64,000 nt of DNA from contig CM051020.1 in assembly GCA_027704905.1 (NCBI GenBank), positions 4,262,175 to 4,326,174 on the forward strand, read 5' to 3'. This document shows, in pieces, positions 10,545 through 21,736 of this stretch. The position numbers and the translations under genes were made by a program. Position 1 is the stretch's first letter, and every line of letters begins with the position of its first letter. The DNA is from Muraenolepis orangiensis (lineage: Eukaryota > Chordata > Actinopteri > Gadiformes > Muraenolepididae). The notes below the pieces were generated by a model. The model made no database searches. It was not told the DNA's origin and worked only from the letters and a program-made list of their open reading frames with translations.

Positions 10545-11530
10545 TTTCTACCTTATCTCTGCCCTTGCTTATCAGGCCAATGACTTTGGTGTCAATGGTA
10601 GTCTCTTTGAAGCACGCTGGGATGACAGACTGTTGCAGTGATGCATTGTAGATGTCAGTGAACACAGGAGCCAGCTGGTCAGCGCAGGTCTTGAAGACAC
10701 AGGATGGGAACTCCGTCTGGGCCGGCTGCCTTCCCAGCCTTCACCCTCCTGAAGGTTCTGCGGATCTCGGACTCGGACAGTCGTAGAACGTAGTCCTCTG
10801 GGTGAATGTTCAATTTGTTGGTCGGCTCACAGTTATCCCTTTCAAAGCAAGCGGAAAACGTGTTCAGCTCGTCAGTCGCTGTTGGTGACTGTCCCTGAGC
10901 TCCCCTTGTAGTTGGAGAGGACCCTCAGATCTTGCCACATATGTCTGGAGTCAGAGCCCCCAAACCGTAATTCCAATTTTTTTTGTAATCAAATTGACCC
11001 TTCTTGATGGCTTTTCTGAGTTCATACTTGGCCTTCTTGTAGTGATCAGAGTCGCCTGTTGTATAAGCGGTACTCCGTTCCTTTAGTTTTTTCGGTATAT
11101 CCGCATTCATCCATGGTTTGCAGTTCTTGAATGAGCGAACAGACCTGGTTGGGATGCATTCTTCCACTAGCCTGTTAATGTATGCTGTGACATCATCTGC
11201 ATACACATCCAGGTCAGTGGTCTTGAATACACTCCAATCAGTGATTTCCAGCCCACCCTGCAGATGGAGTAAGGCGCCATCTGTCCAGCGATGCACATTC
11301 TTTACAGCTGTGGGCATGAACTTCAACTTCTGCTTGTAAACAGGAAGTAGAAGCACAGAGGCGTGGTCTGATTTGCCGAAAGCCGGCTGCGCAACAGTGC
11401 GATAAGCATGCTTAATGGTGGTGTAGTAGTGATCAAGAGTCTTGTTGTGACTTGTCGGACATGAGACATGAGAGTGTTGATAGTATTTTGGTAATTCCTT
11501 ACTAAGAAAAAAACAAGTAAAAAACAAGTA
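10545..11530 (-). mobile_element. LINE fragment (endonuclease end and linker, jockey/Rex-like)
   Basis: Minus strand: TTIKHAYRTVAQPAFGKSDH carries the SDH motif of the AP endonuclease; then DVYADDVTAYINRLVEECIP, FKNCKPWMNADIPKKLKERS and KKAKYELRKAIKKGQFDYK, the region before RT. The RT start (FKETTIDTKVIGLISKGRDK) runs to about 10545, where the sema5a exon copy begins. Same family region as in the LINE at 30490-32705. Confidence 0.75.
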
Positions 11531-11704
11531 AACTAAATAAACTGCGGGAGCTCGTAGAGACGCGTCTGCTCTCCTCCATGGAACATGTGGAGAACCTCTA
11601 GTCTAGAACCTATCTGCAGCAGGGGTAGGCTAGTGCTGGCTAACTGGTTGATTTAGCTGTAACGAGAGCTGAGGGGCATTCCTAGGAGTCAAACGACAAT
11701 GTAA

Positions 11705-12060
11705 AAAGGTTTTAAGGTTTTAAGATTAAGTTAGATTTAAATATTTCAACAGAGTCTGCTACCGGATTACAGGTGGCAGACTGTTCCACAAATAGGGCAC
11801 ACGATAGGAGAACGCTCGATTCCCTGCTGATTTATTTCTAACTTTTGGGATTGATAGAAGGCAGGGGTATTGACACTATTGACCCCAGTATTGACAGGGA
11901 TAGTTCATCCTGTTTTACATGGGCCTGCATTGTTTCAGCTTCCTCGGTTCCTCTTTAAACAATGCAAACATGCAGTGTGTTTCGAGTGTGTTCAGGTTCG
12001 TGTTCTGCTGTCTTGCATCCGAGTGCAATTCCCTCACGTTGTTTCGTGTATCTCTTTCTG
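11705..12060 (-). mobile_element. second copy of LINE 3' end fragment
   Basis: Direct repeat of 9850-10180, recognised by the shared blocks ATATTTCAACAGAGTCTGCT, GGTGGCAGACTGTTCC and TGTTTTACATGGGCCTGCAT. The two copies flank the sema5a pseudo-exon and the LINE fragment. Confidence 0.7.
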
Positions 12061-12123
12061 TTGGGGTGCCAACAACGCTCTCTTCAGCAGGCTTCCAACT
12101 GGCCCAGTTACTAAGGTGTCCAG

Positions 12124-12220
12124 GACGACCCGTCCATGGAGGAGCCCTCCACTACCCAGCCCCCAGCCGAGGCCTTCTCTCAGCTAGACATGCCCCCGCC
12201 CTACGAGGCCGTCCCTGGAG
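12124..12220 (+). CDS. unrecognised protein, cytoplasmic-type exon with PPPY motif
   Basis: A 97-nt exon between AG (12122-12123) and GTAGCC (12221). It encodes DDPSMEEPSTTQPPAEAFSQ and then LDMPPPYEAVPGG, acidic and Pro-rich with a PPxY motif of the kind bound by Nedd4-family WW domains. The phase (1 nt over) joins cleanly to the exon at 13054. I do not recognise the gene; Pro-rich tails of small membrane proteins look like this. It is on the same strand as sema5a. Upstream exons, including any membrane segment, were not found. Confidence 0.55.
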
Positions 12221-12228
12221 GTAGCCCC

Positions 12229-12229
<1 letters not shown>

Positions 12230-12261
<32 letters not shown>

Positions 12262-12395
12262 ACACTCACACCCACCCACCGAAGACTACCCACACACACC
12301 CAAGACTACCCACACACACCCAAGGCTATATGCACACACACATGCACACAGTACTGCACACACACAAGACTATACGCACGCACACACATAGTTGG
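12230..12395. repeat. (CA)n and CACACCCA-rich tract
   Basis: (CA)n followed by about three copies of a CCCAAGACTACCCACACACA-like unit. Intronic. Confidence 0.85.
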
Positions 12396-12870
12396 ATCAC
12401 AACTATCCCTCTAAACCACCTTCATTCTTTACTTTTATTGACTCACGTTTATTTCTTTATACAATAATATATTTGCAAACCACTTACCGAGACTACCCTC
12501 GGTATGGACAACAGTGTCTGCTAAATGACTAATGTAATGTATACTTCTGTTATGTGGTACGGGCTAGGAAGGCGTCAGTGACTGTTGTTTTCTGTCGTAT
12601 TGTGAAGAAGCATTTCAAAGAAGTGCAATCTTTTCCTGGCTTTTTGACGGGACGTGGTTATGATACAGTGTTGAACTTCTCACCTGCCTACATTACTTTG
12701 GACTCATTTGGGCCTTTGCCTTATGACCTTTCAAAGCAGATAAGCAAGTGCCTCATTATTAAATATATTTGAAAATTGTTTTGGTTTCCCACTCTTATGC
12801 ACGTACTTCCTTTATCTTGCTTCTAGCTAGAATGTTCCATCACCTTCCGGAGGAAAGCAAGAATTTTGAG

Positions 12871-13042
<172 letters not shown>

Positions 13043-13053
13043 CCCCCCCCCAG

Positions 13054-13374
13054 AAGACGACCTGAAGCCCCCCGTCCTACAGCGAGTGTGCCCAGGGTGA
13101 CGACGGCCCCCGTCCGTCCTTCCACCTCCTGGACGAGGGCGGGGACACGGTGAGCATAAACGAGGCCCCGCCCCCCTACACACCCAGCCCCTCGACACCT
13201 GCTCACCAACCGGAGACAGACAGAGTCAGCAGAGGCTCAGTGAAAGGACCAATGCTTTTTGATGCCGAGATGACTTGCAGTCCAACTAAGCCGTTAGCGA
13301 GAGACCCCCCCCCCCCCCCCCCTTCCCCAACCCCACTTCCTCCTGACAACCTTACAAAAAAGAAAATGAATTGA
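13054..13374 (+). CDS. unrecognised PPxY-rich protein, probable last exon, with one-base frameshift
   Basis: Follows AG at 13052-13053. It begins in phase with the exon at 12124-12220 (split Glu codon) as EDDLKPP; a six-C run at 13068-13073 then breaks the frame. With one C fewer the frame would continue as PPSYSECAQGDDG and on to FHLLDEGGDTVSINEAPPPY, ending at TGA 13372-13374. Two PPxY-like motifs (PPSY, PPPY) join the PPPY of the previous exon, arguing that the two belong to one gene and that the C-run indel is either a sequencing error or a late mutation. The Pro-rich end beyond about 13300 follows a long poly-C tract and may not be real coding sequence. Confidence 0.5.
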
Positions 13375-14811
13375 ACCCGGGTGTCAAACTGGTGTTCGCT
13401 GGTTAAACGAGGGCCCCACGTGCTGCGATGACATCGTTCCCGAGTGTCAGCGAGAGGAGAGTGTGTGGTAAAGACCGTTGATGAAGGGTCTTTAACTGCC
13501 AGGGTTTAGCTCCGTTGCTCCCTCTACTCACCACCACCACCACCATTAAAAAGAGCCTGATTATCTTCCGGGCTACGGGGGTCACGCCAGCACGGCCCGA
13601 GTTTGGGAAATCACCTCTGGGCCGGCATTTCATAGAGGAACCGAGTTGCAGACCTAATTATGGTTTCCGCTTCGAAGCGCTGAATCAAGGTCAGTGGAAA
13701 CCCCATCATGACTCTTGTGAGTTAATGGATTATGAGTAGGGGACCCTTACGATGCGTACACCTGGGGCTACGTTTAGTTCTCCGTCTCCCAGAGTCTGTT
13801 TTTAGTTGAGGTGAAGGCGGTGTGGACGTTTCTCAGTCATTAAGGTCAAGAGCCAGGTGTTTTTTTCTTTTCTTATGTATGACGATGATGTGCAATGAAG
13901 ACTAACCAAAACAAAAGCTCCGTCCACAGGAGCTCCGTCACAGCACGCCACGTTACTATGCTGCCACCGACTGGTGCAAACCGCCCCTCTTTCCTTGGTT
14001 TCTTCTAAATATTGTTGGGTTATTTTTCTAGATAGTTCCTTTTTTGTTTGTAGAATGGAGTGTTCCGTGTGTCGTCATGTCTTGTACGACTTTTAGAAGA
14101 TCGTACACTGACAGGGTTTCCAAGTAAACCCCTTGACCGCATTGTTGAAACAATGAGTCATTCTTGGTTTTAATATGCATCTTGTAAGAAGAAGGCTGAG
14201 TTCAAAATGTGCACGCTAAGATAAAGATAAAATGGCTTTTGTGGCTTCATGATAATCAGCTATCAAGTTGTGATGACAAATCGCCACGTCTTTGCTGCAA
14301 CCTTGTCCACTCACTTGCTTTTTAAGGATTGGCTCATGAAAGGGTTAGTGTTGCGCATTTCTACATGACTTTTTAATTTGTTAATAGGTCCTTCTAGTGC
14401 CAGCCACCAGTCTGGAAGGTGACCTATGCCACATGTGTGCATCTTAGTATTGTAGCTTTGAACGCTTTGAACTACCAATGAGTACTTCATTTAGGCTCTG
14501 TTGACTTCATGTTCATTCCTTTGGATGTCTATTCTTGTGATTTAAATCCTGTCCTTTTTTTTAATATATATATATATATAGCAAGGTTTGGGATTCATGA
14601 TTTGGGGACAGTGATGCTGTATTAAAAACATTCACATGCTGTTTTCTGTGGGTTTTCTTTGAGAAATAAGCCTTTGGCTTAGTGATTAATCCACAAGACT
14701 CTAGCTAAACACCAGACTACATCATTTTTTGGTGTAAAATAATCAGTGTCCGTTCAATATTTTTTCCGGTAAGCAGTTAAGATTCATGGCATGTTAAATC
14801 TTTATACCTAG
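13375..14811. other. no gene recognised (possible 3' UTR and intergenic)
   Basis: No splice-bounded exon or known protein. The first part could be the 3' UTR of the PPxY gene. A short (TA)n tract lies at about 14563-14580. Confidence 0.4.
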
Positions 14812-16197
14812 TGTTAGAGACAACGTACTGTCAGAGACGACGTAGTGTTAGAGACGTAGTGTAGAAGATGTAGTGTAAGACGCGTAGTGTAGGAGACTTG
14901 GTGTAGGAGACTTGGAGTAGGAGACTTGGTGTAGGAGACTTGGCGTAGGAGACTTGGCATAGGAGCTGTGGCGTAAGAGACGTAGTGTAAGAGACAATGT
15001 AGTGTAGGAGACATAGTGTAGGAGACGTAGAGAAAGAGATTACGTAGTGTAAAAGATGTAGTGTAAGAGACTTAGTGTAGGAGACGTAGTGTAAGAGACG
15101 ATGAAGAGTAAGAGAAGTAGTGTAAGAGACGTAGTGTCATAGACCACATAGTGTTACTATGACAACATAGTGTCTCTTACTAAGAGGCGTAGTGTAAGAG
15201 GCGACATAGTGTCATCTCTTACTAAGAGACGTAGAAGCGACGTAGTGTAGGAGACGTAGAAGCGACGTAGTGTAGGAGACGTAGTGAAAAGAGGCGTAGT
15301 GTGAGAGACGTAGTGTGAGAGACGTAGTGTGAGAGACGTAGTGTGAGAGACGTAGTGGCGGAGACGTAGTGTGAGAGACGTAGTGTGAGAGACGTAGTGG
15401 CGGAGACCTAGTGCAAGATATGTAGTATAAGAGACGATGTAGTGTAAAAGACGTAGTGTAAAAGACGACATAGTGAAGGAGACGTAGTGTAAGAGACGAC
15501 ATAGTGAAGGAGACGTAGTGTAGGAGACGACATAGTGAAGGAGACGTAGTGTAAGAGACGACATAGTGAAGGAGACGACATAGTGAAGGAGACGTAGTGT
15601 AAGAGACGACATAGTGAAGGAGACGTAGTGTAAGAGACGACATAGTGAAGGAGACGACATAGTGTAAGAGACGACATAGTGAAGGAGACGACATAGTGTA
15701 AGAGACGACATAGTGAAGGAGACGTAGTGTAAGAGACGACATAGTGAAGGAGACGTAGTGTAGGAGACGACATAGTGAAGGAGACGACATAGTGAAGGAG
15801 ATGTAGTGTAGGAGACGACATAGTGAAGGAGACGTAGTGTAGGAGACGACATAGTGTAAGAGACGACATAGTGAAGGAGATGTAGTGTAGGAGACGACAT
15901 AGTGAAGGAGACGTAGTGTAGGAGACGACGTAGTGTGAGAGACGACGTAGTGTAGGAGACGACGTAGTGTAGGAGACGTAGTGTAGGAGACGACGTAGTG
16001 TAGGAGACGACGTAGTGTAGGAGAGGACGTAGTGTAGGAGACGTAGTGTAGGAGACGACGTAGTGTAGGAGACGTAGTGTAGGAGACGACGTAGTGTGAG
16101 AGACGACGTAGTGTAGGAGACGACGTAGTGTAGGAGACGACGTAGTGTAGGAGACGACGTAGTGTAGGAGACGACGTAGTGTGAGAGACAACCTAGT
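14812..16197. repeat. large minisatellite, 13-19 bp units (GTAGTGTAGGAGAC(GAC)...)
   Basis: About 1.4 kb of variants of GTAGTGTAGGAGAC / GACGACATAGTGAAGGAGAC. Higher-order alternation of a 13-14 bp and an 18-19 bp form is visible in the middle. The long minus-strand reading frame (16191-15157) is a Ser/Thr/Leu/Tyr repeat and is almost surely not a gene. Confidence 0.95.
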
Positions 16198-16834
16198 GTG
16201 ATTAGATTAGATTAGATTCTAAGTGATTGTCATAGCAACAGCACCAGTACAGTACAGTGAACAGATGTTGGCATCTGACCAGAGTTCAAATGTGACAGTA
16301 AAGTGCATTGTAATATATAATGAACAGTGGTTAAATAAGATGTAAAACAGTCTACTAGGTATAAAACAGGTATAAATGACTAGAATAAGTATGAGATATG
16401 TGCAGAATTATATATATATACAGGTAAAGTAAGTATCAACAGGTAGTGAGCAGGGGTATGCAGTTATAAAATATAAATACCCATTGAATTGTATTATAAT
16501 CTCAGCATCTTTCCTTACTATTATTGTTAATATTATTTTAAACATTTGTTATGTCTTCATCTGACTTATAACATAGGACTCGGACTACAATATGTTAACT
16601 ATTTATTACTACTAGACCCGATGCTTATCGTAGTATAACAACGTGTAGTAACAACCTAAACTTCATTACCCACAACCCCTTGTGTCTTTTCTACGGTAGC
16701 CATGCAAGCCCAATATACACAACAATTTGTATTTAATTGCACACAACCGGTAATTGTATACATCACAAGCCATGACATACAATCATAACCAGTCATACAG
16801 ACAGAGGTGTATAGTTAACATCAATGACAACACA
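16198..16834. other. AT-rich, no gene; possible LINE tail at its start
   Basis: Begins with GATTAGATTAGATTAGATTC and a stretch mentioning CATAGCAACAGCACCAGTACAG, which looks like the microsatellite-type 3' tail of a fish LINE. The rest is AT-rich with no recognised protein. (CA)n starts at 16835. Confidence 0.35.
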
Positions 16835-16835
16835 T

Positions 16836-16875
<40 letters not shown>
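16835..16875. repeat. (CA)n microsatellite
   Basis: Pure CA tract directly abutting the cfap44 exon remnant. Confidence 0.95.
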
Positions 16876-16879
<4 letters not shown>

Positions 16880-16966
16880 TGCTGGACCTTTCCTCCAAGC
16901 AGCAGCACTACCTGCGCTCGTGTGGACGGCCGAGGAATCGGCGCCATCGCGCTAAGCGCGTCACCT
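16876..16966 (+). pseudogene. cfap44: cfap44 exon A (WD-repeat region), frameshifted
   Basis: Encodes LLLDLSSKQQHYLRSCG, then after an extra C (in GGACGGCC) GRGIGAIALSASP, matching the YLRS..GGGIG.IA segment that opens a WD-repeat block in CFAP44, a ciliary/flagellar axoneme protein of the tether complex. A TAA follows soon after. The copy at 42725-42795 has the same extra base, so the change predates the copies or both derive from one allele. Borders are not clear: the left side runs into (CA)n. Confidence 0.65.
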
Positions 16967-17097
16967 TAACCCACCTCAACCCGCGGGTGTCTCCATCTTC
17001 TAAAGTCAGCTGTTCCTTTAGGACGTGCTGGACGCCAGGAGTTAATTCACTCCTGGCTCTTCATTTTTGTTTTGACCGAGCTTCTGTGTGTCTTAAG

Positions 17098-17314
17098 GAG
17101 GCACAGGTCTGGCAGACAGCTACATGGATTTCAACCCGACGGCTCCCTGCTGGCCAGTGTAGGTAATGCACCTGATTACATGCTGACCCTGTGGGACTGG
17201 AGGCAGGAGCAGGTGATGCTGTGCTGTAAGGTCTTCTCCCAGGAAGTCTACAGAGTTTCCTTCTCCACAGAAAACCCAGCACATCTTACCAGTTCAGGAT
17301 CTGGACCCATCAAG
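17098..17314 (+). pseudogene. cfap44: cfap44 exon B (WD repeat), frameshifted
   Basis: Starts after TTAAG at 17097 in phase 1. Product: GGTGLADSYMDFN, then after a one-base deficit in a C run (CCC at about 17143) PDGSLLASVGNAPDYMLTLW, DWRQEQVMLCCKVFSQEVYR and SFSTENPAHLTSSGSGPIK. The order and spacing follow human CFAP44 (DGSLLASVG.NPDYTLT.W...FSQEV...TSGSG.IK). No GT donor follows IK (sequence is CAACTG), so the 3' splice is lost or the exon is cut. Exon A2 (seen at 42381-42467) is missing between exons A and B here. Confidence 0.75.
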
Positions 17315-17394
17315 CAACTGGCAATTATATTAGCTCATATTAGAGTGTACCATAGTCATACACTCACTCTCAACAACACCTACTGTCATATTGT

Positions 17395-17515
17395 TATTAT
17401 TATAATTATGATTATGATTATGATGATGATGATGATTATTATTATTATGATGGTTATTCTGATTATTATTATTATTATTATGATTATTATAATTATTATG
17501 ATAATTACTGCAGCA
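17395..17515. repeat. (ATT)n/(ATG)n simple-sequence tract
   Basis: AT-rich triplet repeats of TTA and ATG type, intronic. A shortened inverted copy lies at about 40850-40905. Confidence 0.85.
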
Positions 17516-17767
17516 AAATAATCCTCATGTCATCTCAAATATATATTGAATCTACATGCAGACGTTGTTTTCACTGTAAACTCATTGAATTCATAAAAAT
17601 GAATGAACAAATACCAACCAATTGTAAGAACACCCCACAGGGTTCAATGATATATATATTTATCGATGTGGATATGTATATATGGATCTGTATTTAGTTT
17701 GTGATCAAATAATGGTTCTACTGTATGTGATTCTTTGTTCAAGCTGATTTTGGAAAATTGCTACGAG

Positions 17768-17852
17768 CCTCAAGCTGCAAGGGCTTCTGGGAATGTTTGG
17801 GGAGTCAGCCCTCACTGACGTTGAGTGCTATGTGGAACTACCTGGTGGAAAG
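17768..17852 (+). CDS. cfap44: cfap44 exon C
   Basis: An 85-nt exon after ACGAG (17767) and before GTGTGT. Encodes LKLQGLLGMFGESALTDVEC followed by YVELPGGK, matching LKLQG.LG.FG....TD.E.Y.ELP.GK of CFAP44. Open, ends in phase 0, and joins directly to exon D at 21737 (VVSASKWGNML). The donor is followed by (GT)n. Confidence 0.75.
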
Positions 17853-17944
17853 GTGTGTGTGTGTGTGTGTGTTTCATGCACTGTAAAACCCGATAAGTTA
17901 ATAGAACTCAAAACTTTCATAGAAACTGATTACATCAAAACTTT

Positions 17945-18330
17945 TAAGTTACATTTACTCATTTTATTAAGTTAAATAAACTCAATATTTTTATTTTTAC
18001 AGTACTAATAAAAATCTAGTATTGACAACTCAAAAATGTTTGTTACATGTACTCATTTTATTAAGTTAAATAAACTCAATATTTCTATTGTTACAGTACT
18101 AATAAAAATCTAGTATTGACAACTCAAAAATGTTTGTTACATGTACTCATTTTATTAAGTTAAATAAACTCAATATTTCTATTGTTACAGTACTAATAAA
18201 AATCTAGTATTGACAACTCTAAACCGTTTGTTACATGTACTCATTTAATGAAGTTAAATAAACTCAATATTTCTATTTTTACAGTACTAATAGAAATCTA
18301 GTATGGACAACTCTAAAACGTATGTTACCT
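17945..18330. repeat. 94-bp tandem repeat, about 4 copies
   Basis: The block GTTACAT..TACTCATTTTATT recurs at 17948, 18042, 18136, 18230 and (degenerate) 18324, a constant 94-bp step. Units contain AAATCTAGTATTGACAACTC. AT-rich, intronic, no coding. Confidence 0.95.
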
Positions 18331-18437
18331 TTAACATAAAATAAATGTATCTGTAAGTTCATTTAAGTTCAATAACGCTTTGTACTTAATTAACCATGTT
18401 CACAAAACTAACATACAATAATCAGCAACATAAGAAG

Positions 18438-18623
18438 GATGGCACTGGAGCACTTATGACTGTAAATGCCTTTTTATTGAAGGTGCAAAGTAAAAAGACA
18501 AATTTTGATGTATACATCTTCAGTCCAGGACTCTGATGAAGATGTTGTATACATCTAAACTTTAGTCTTGGTTTGTACTTTGAATAAAGAGGCATTTACA
18601 GTAAGAGCTGCACCAGTGCTGTC
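18438..18623. repeat. imperfect inverted repeat (fold-back element), arms about 80 bp
   Basis: TGTAAATGCCTTTTTATTGA at 18461 pairs with the complement ending GGCATTTACA at 18600; GATGTATACATCTTCA pairs with TGAAGATGTTGTATACATC. The arms extend through GGCACTGGAGCAC. Looks like a MITE or a fold-back copy. Confidence 0.85.
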
Positions 18624-18647
18624 CCTCTTACCGTTGCGTGCTTCTGT

Positions 18648-19238
18648 GATGCACCGGACCTGCCTATACTGGGCTGATGGGTGGACCTGCCTATACTGGG
18701 CTGATGCGGTGGAAACTCATTAAAAACAGGTTAACACAGATGATTGAAACACAAGTTACTCTTTTATTAAGTAACAATCAAACATTTTCAAAGCAGGTGG
18801 CCCTTGCTTGGTGGGCCTTAAGATGAACAGTGCAATGGATTCAACAGTGCAAAAGATTAACATTATTTTGAACAATGCAGTAAACATCCTATATATAGGA
18901 CTTGGAAATAAACTGTCCACCGCAGGGACGTGCAGAGGATCTTAGAGGGGCAGGGGCCCAAATTCATAAAAGGGCATGCTGGCAATTTCTGTAAATAATC
19001 CGACACTGTTAAATATCATCACTGCTTGGTCACACACACGGACACACAGACACCACATTGACTGTTTTCTTCTTTAACAGCTTGTTTCGTCTGGTTCCAA
19101 ACTGAAAAGAGATGAGATAAAAAGTTAGACAGGCTGCAATCTTTTTTCAAAACCACAGTATGAGAGGAGATTCAACGCTCATCAGGGACCAAATAGAAGC
19201 GCTTTACACAGTAGCGCGCAGTGTTGCCAGGTCTGCTG
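18648..19238. other. no gene recognised
   Basis: Starts with two direct copies of GGACCTGCCTATACTGGGCTGATG, then AT-rich sequence without coding signal. Confidence 0.4.
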
Positions 19239-19525
19239 TAGGGTGACCACCAGTGGCGGCTGGCCCATAGGGGGCCGCCCCCCCTAAACCACACGCACAA
19301 ACAAAATTAAAATATATAAATTGTCAATATGTGTGTGTTTAAAATATGGAATGCACCCAGAAATATGTGTAAAATAATTTGCTTTTCCTAGTACACATAT
19401 GCCTAGTACACTGCAGCTTTAAGGGCACATTTGTATGATGATGCTGCTGGAGGGAGCGCTTTTCAAATCGCCCCACGGAGGCGGGTCTCTGTAGCAGTTT
19501 AGCCAATTGCTGATTCAAGATATAA

Positions 19526-19737
<212 letters not shown>

Positions 19738-20440
19738 GAAGTCCAAGGGGGGGTCGCGATCGTGAAGTCCAACGGAGGGGGATCGTGAAGTCCAACGGAG
19801 GGGGGGGGAGGGGTGTCGCGATCGTTAAGTCCAACGGGGGGGGGGGTCGCGATCGTGAAGTCCAACGGAGGGGGGAGGAGGGGTGTCGCGATCGGGAAGT
19901 CCAACGGAGGGGGGGGGGTCGCGATCGTGAAGTCCAACGGAGGGGGGGGAGGGGGATCGTGAAGTCCAACGGAGGGGGGGGAGGGGGATCGTGAAGTCCA
20001 ACGGAGGGGGGGGGGATCGCGATCGTGAAGTCCAACGGAGGGGTGTCGCGATCGGGAAGTCCAACGGAGGGGGGGGGGGTCGCGATCGTGAAGTCCAACG
20101 GAGGGGGGGAGGGGGATCGTGAAGTCCAACGGAGGGGGGGGGGGGGGGGTCGCGATCGTGAAGTCCAACGGAGGGGGGGGGGGGGGGGGGATCGTGAAGT
20201 CCAACGGAGGGGGGGGGGGTGCGATCGTGAAGTCCAACGGAGGGGGGGGGGGGGGGAGGGGTGTCGCGATCGGGAAGTCCAACGGAGGGGGGGGGGGTCG
20301 CGATCGTGAAGTCCAACGGAGGGGGATCGTGAAGTCCAACGGAGGGGGGGGGAGGGGTGTCGCGATCGGGAAGTCCAACGGAGGGGGGGTCGCGATCGCG
20401 ATCGTGAAGTCCAACGGGGGGGGGGGGGGGGGGGGTATAG
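19738..20440. repeat. G-tract minisatellite (TCGCGATCGTGAAGTCCAACGG + G-run)
   Basis: About 20 units of GATCGTGAAGTCCAACGGAG followed by G runs of 4 to more than 15, many also with the TCGCGATCG palindrome. The G runs satisfy the G-quadruplex pattern on the + strand. The long Pro-rich minus-strand frames are by-products. Confidence 0.95.
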
Positions 20441-20835
20441 CTGGTATAGCGGCTGGTGAAAAATGCACCAGCCACTGGTGACCAGTCCCGCATTTCGCGG
20501 GACAGTCCCGAAAATTGAATGTTTGTCCCGCATCCCGCGTGAACTGAACAATGTCCCGCATTTCAAAGATCATGGTAAAACACCAAAAAAGTAGGCCTAA
20601 TAATAATACAAATAAAAATAAAAACATGCAATTTAGCGAAAGTTATTTAGTAGTACAGATAAAATGGATGATGCCAAGAAAAAGAAACTCTGTATCAGAC
20701 AGAGCGCTGCGGTGCCCCAGAGCGACGCAGTGAGCAGCACGTCATTACGCTTGTTAAATAAAGAGACGTTTTAGAAGTACGTAAGTAGTACGTTTTATTG
20801 AACTGTAGAACACAACATAAACATATTAAAGTAGC

Positions 20836-21188
20836 CTACAGTCGTAATTCAAAGTAGCAACGGTAACTAAATAAAGGTAAAGGCTGCCCAGTGTGCCCTA
20901 ACCCTAACAAAGCACACATCTAATCGTGTCGGAGGACAACATTAAATGGCATATATAGCCTCCACAGCATATATAGCCTCCACAGCATATATAGCCTCCA
21001 CAACATATATAGCCTCCACAACATATATAGCCTACACAGCATATATAGCCTCCACAGCATATATAGCCTACACAACATTTAATGTTATCCTACGACACGA
21101 TTAGATGTGCTTTAGGTTAGGGTTAGGGCACACTGGGCAGCCTTTACCTTTATTTAGTTACCGTTGCTACTTTGAATTACGACTGTAG
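20836..21188. repeat. 113-bp inverted repeat flanking an 18-bp minisatellite
   Basis: Left arm 20836-20948 (starts CTACAGTCGTAATTC) and right arm 21076-21188 (ends GAATTACGACTGTAG) are near-perfect complements. Between them lie about seven copies of GCATATATAGCCTCCACA. Both arms carry a CCCTAACCCTAA/TTAGGGTTAGGG stretch. Confidence 0.95.
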
Positions 21189-21406
21189 CGTCGCTTTGGC
21201 TGAATCTACAAATGCATAAACTAACACTAAAACAACAACAACTGAAACACTAAACGCATTTAATGAGTAAGGTAAACACAATGACAAAATAAGGTTCTAA
21301 ATCAAAGAATAACTTACCGGTTTCGGTACGATATTCTGTTCCCCAGCAGCATGGGTTAGTGCGGTGGAAAAGCAATGGCGGATCTTCACTTTGGAAAGAG
21401 AAGATT

Positions 21407-21438
21407 ACGTACGTGACGTCAGCACGTACGTGACGTCA
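21407..21438. promoter_or_regulatory. two tandem CRE-type palindromes
   Basis: ACGTACGTGACGTCA occurs at 21407-21421 and again at 21424-21438; each contains TGACGTCA, the full CREB/ATF site. No adjacent transcription start was identified, so the role is unknown. Confidence 0.5.
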
Positions 21439-21736
21439 CGCGAGGCTGCTGTCAAATAATTTGAGTACAATGTACTGATATTCATTGATATTCATTAAGA
21501 AGTTAAGTATTGTTCACTTAAAGTTTGAAATGTGCTCAGATAACTCATACCGTTTGTGGTGAAATAATGTTTATGCATTTTTGAGGTCATACAACTCATA
21601 TTATTTGACAGACTTTCACTGTTCGGTTTTACAGTGTGCCGTTAATTTCTCTCTGCACTATGGGCACTATTGTGTACCTGAATAAGGCCCATGGTGGCCT
21701 ATGATACGACCTTGTGTTAATAGTCTGTGTCTGGCA

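Noticed and set aside
15157..16191. 344-codon minus-strand reading frame
   Set aside because: It is the translation of the 13-19 bp minisatellite; no splice sites, no family, and parallel frames are also open.
14812..16197. CRISPR-like array
   Set aside because: Repeats are contiguous with no unique spacers, in a vertebrate genome; plain minisatellite. The same holds for the 35-bp, 26-bp and 36-bp arrays.
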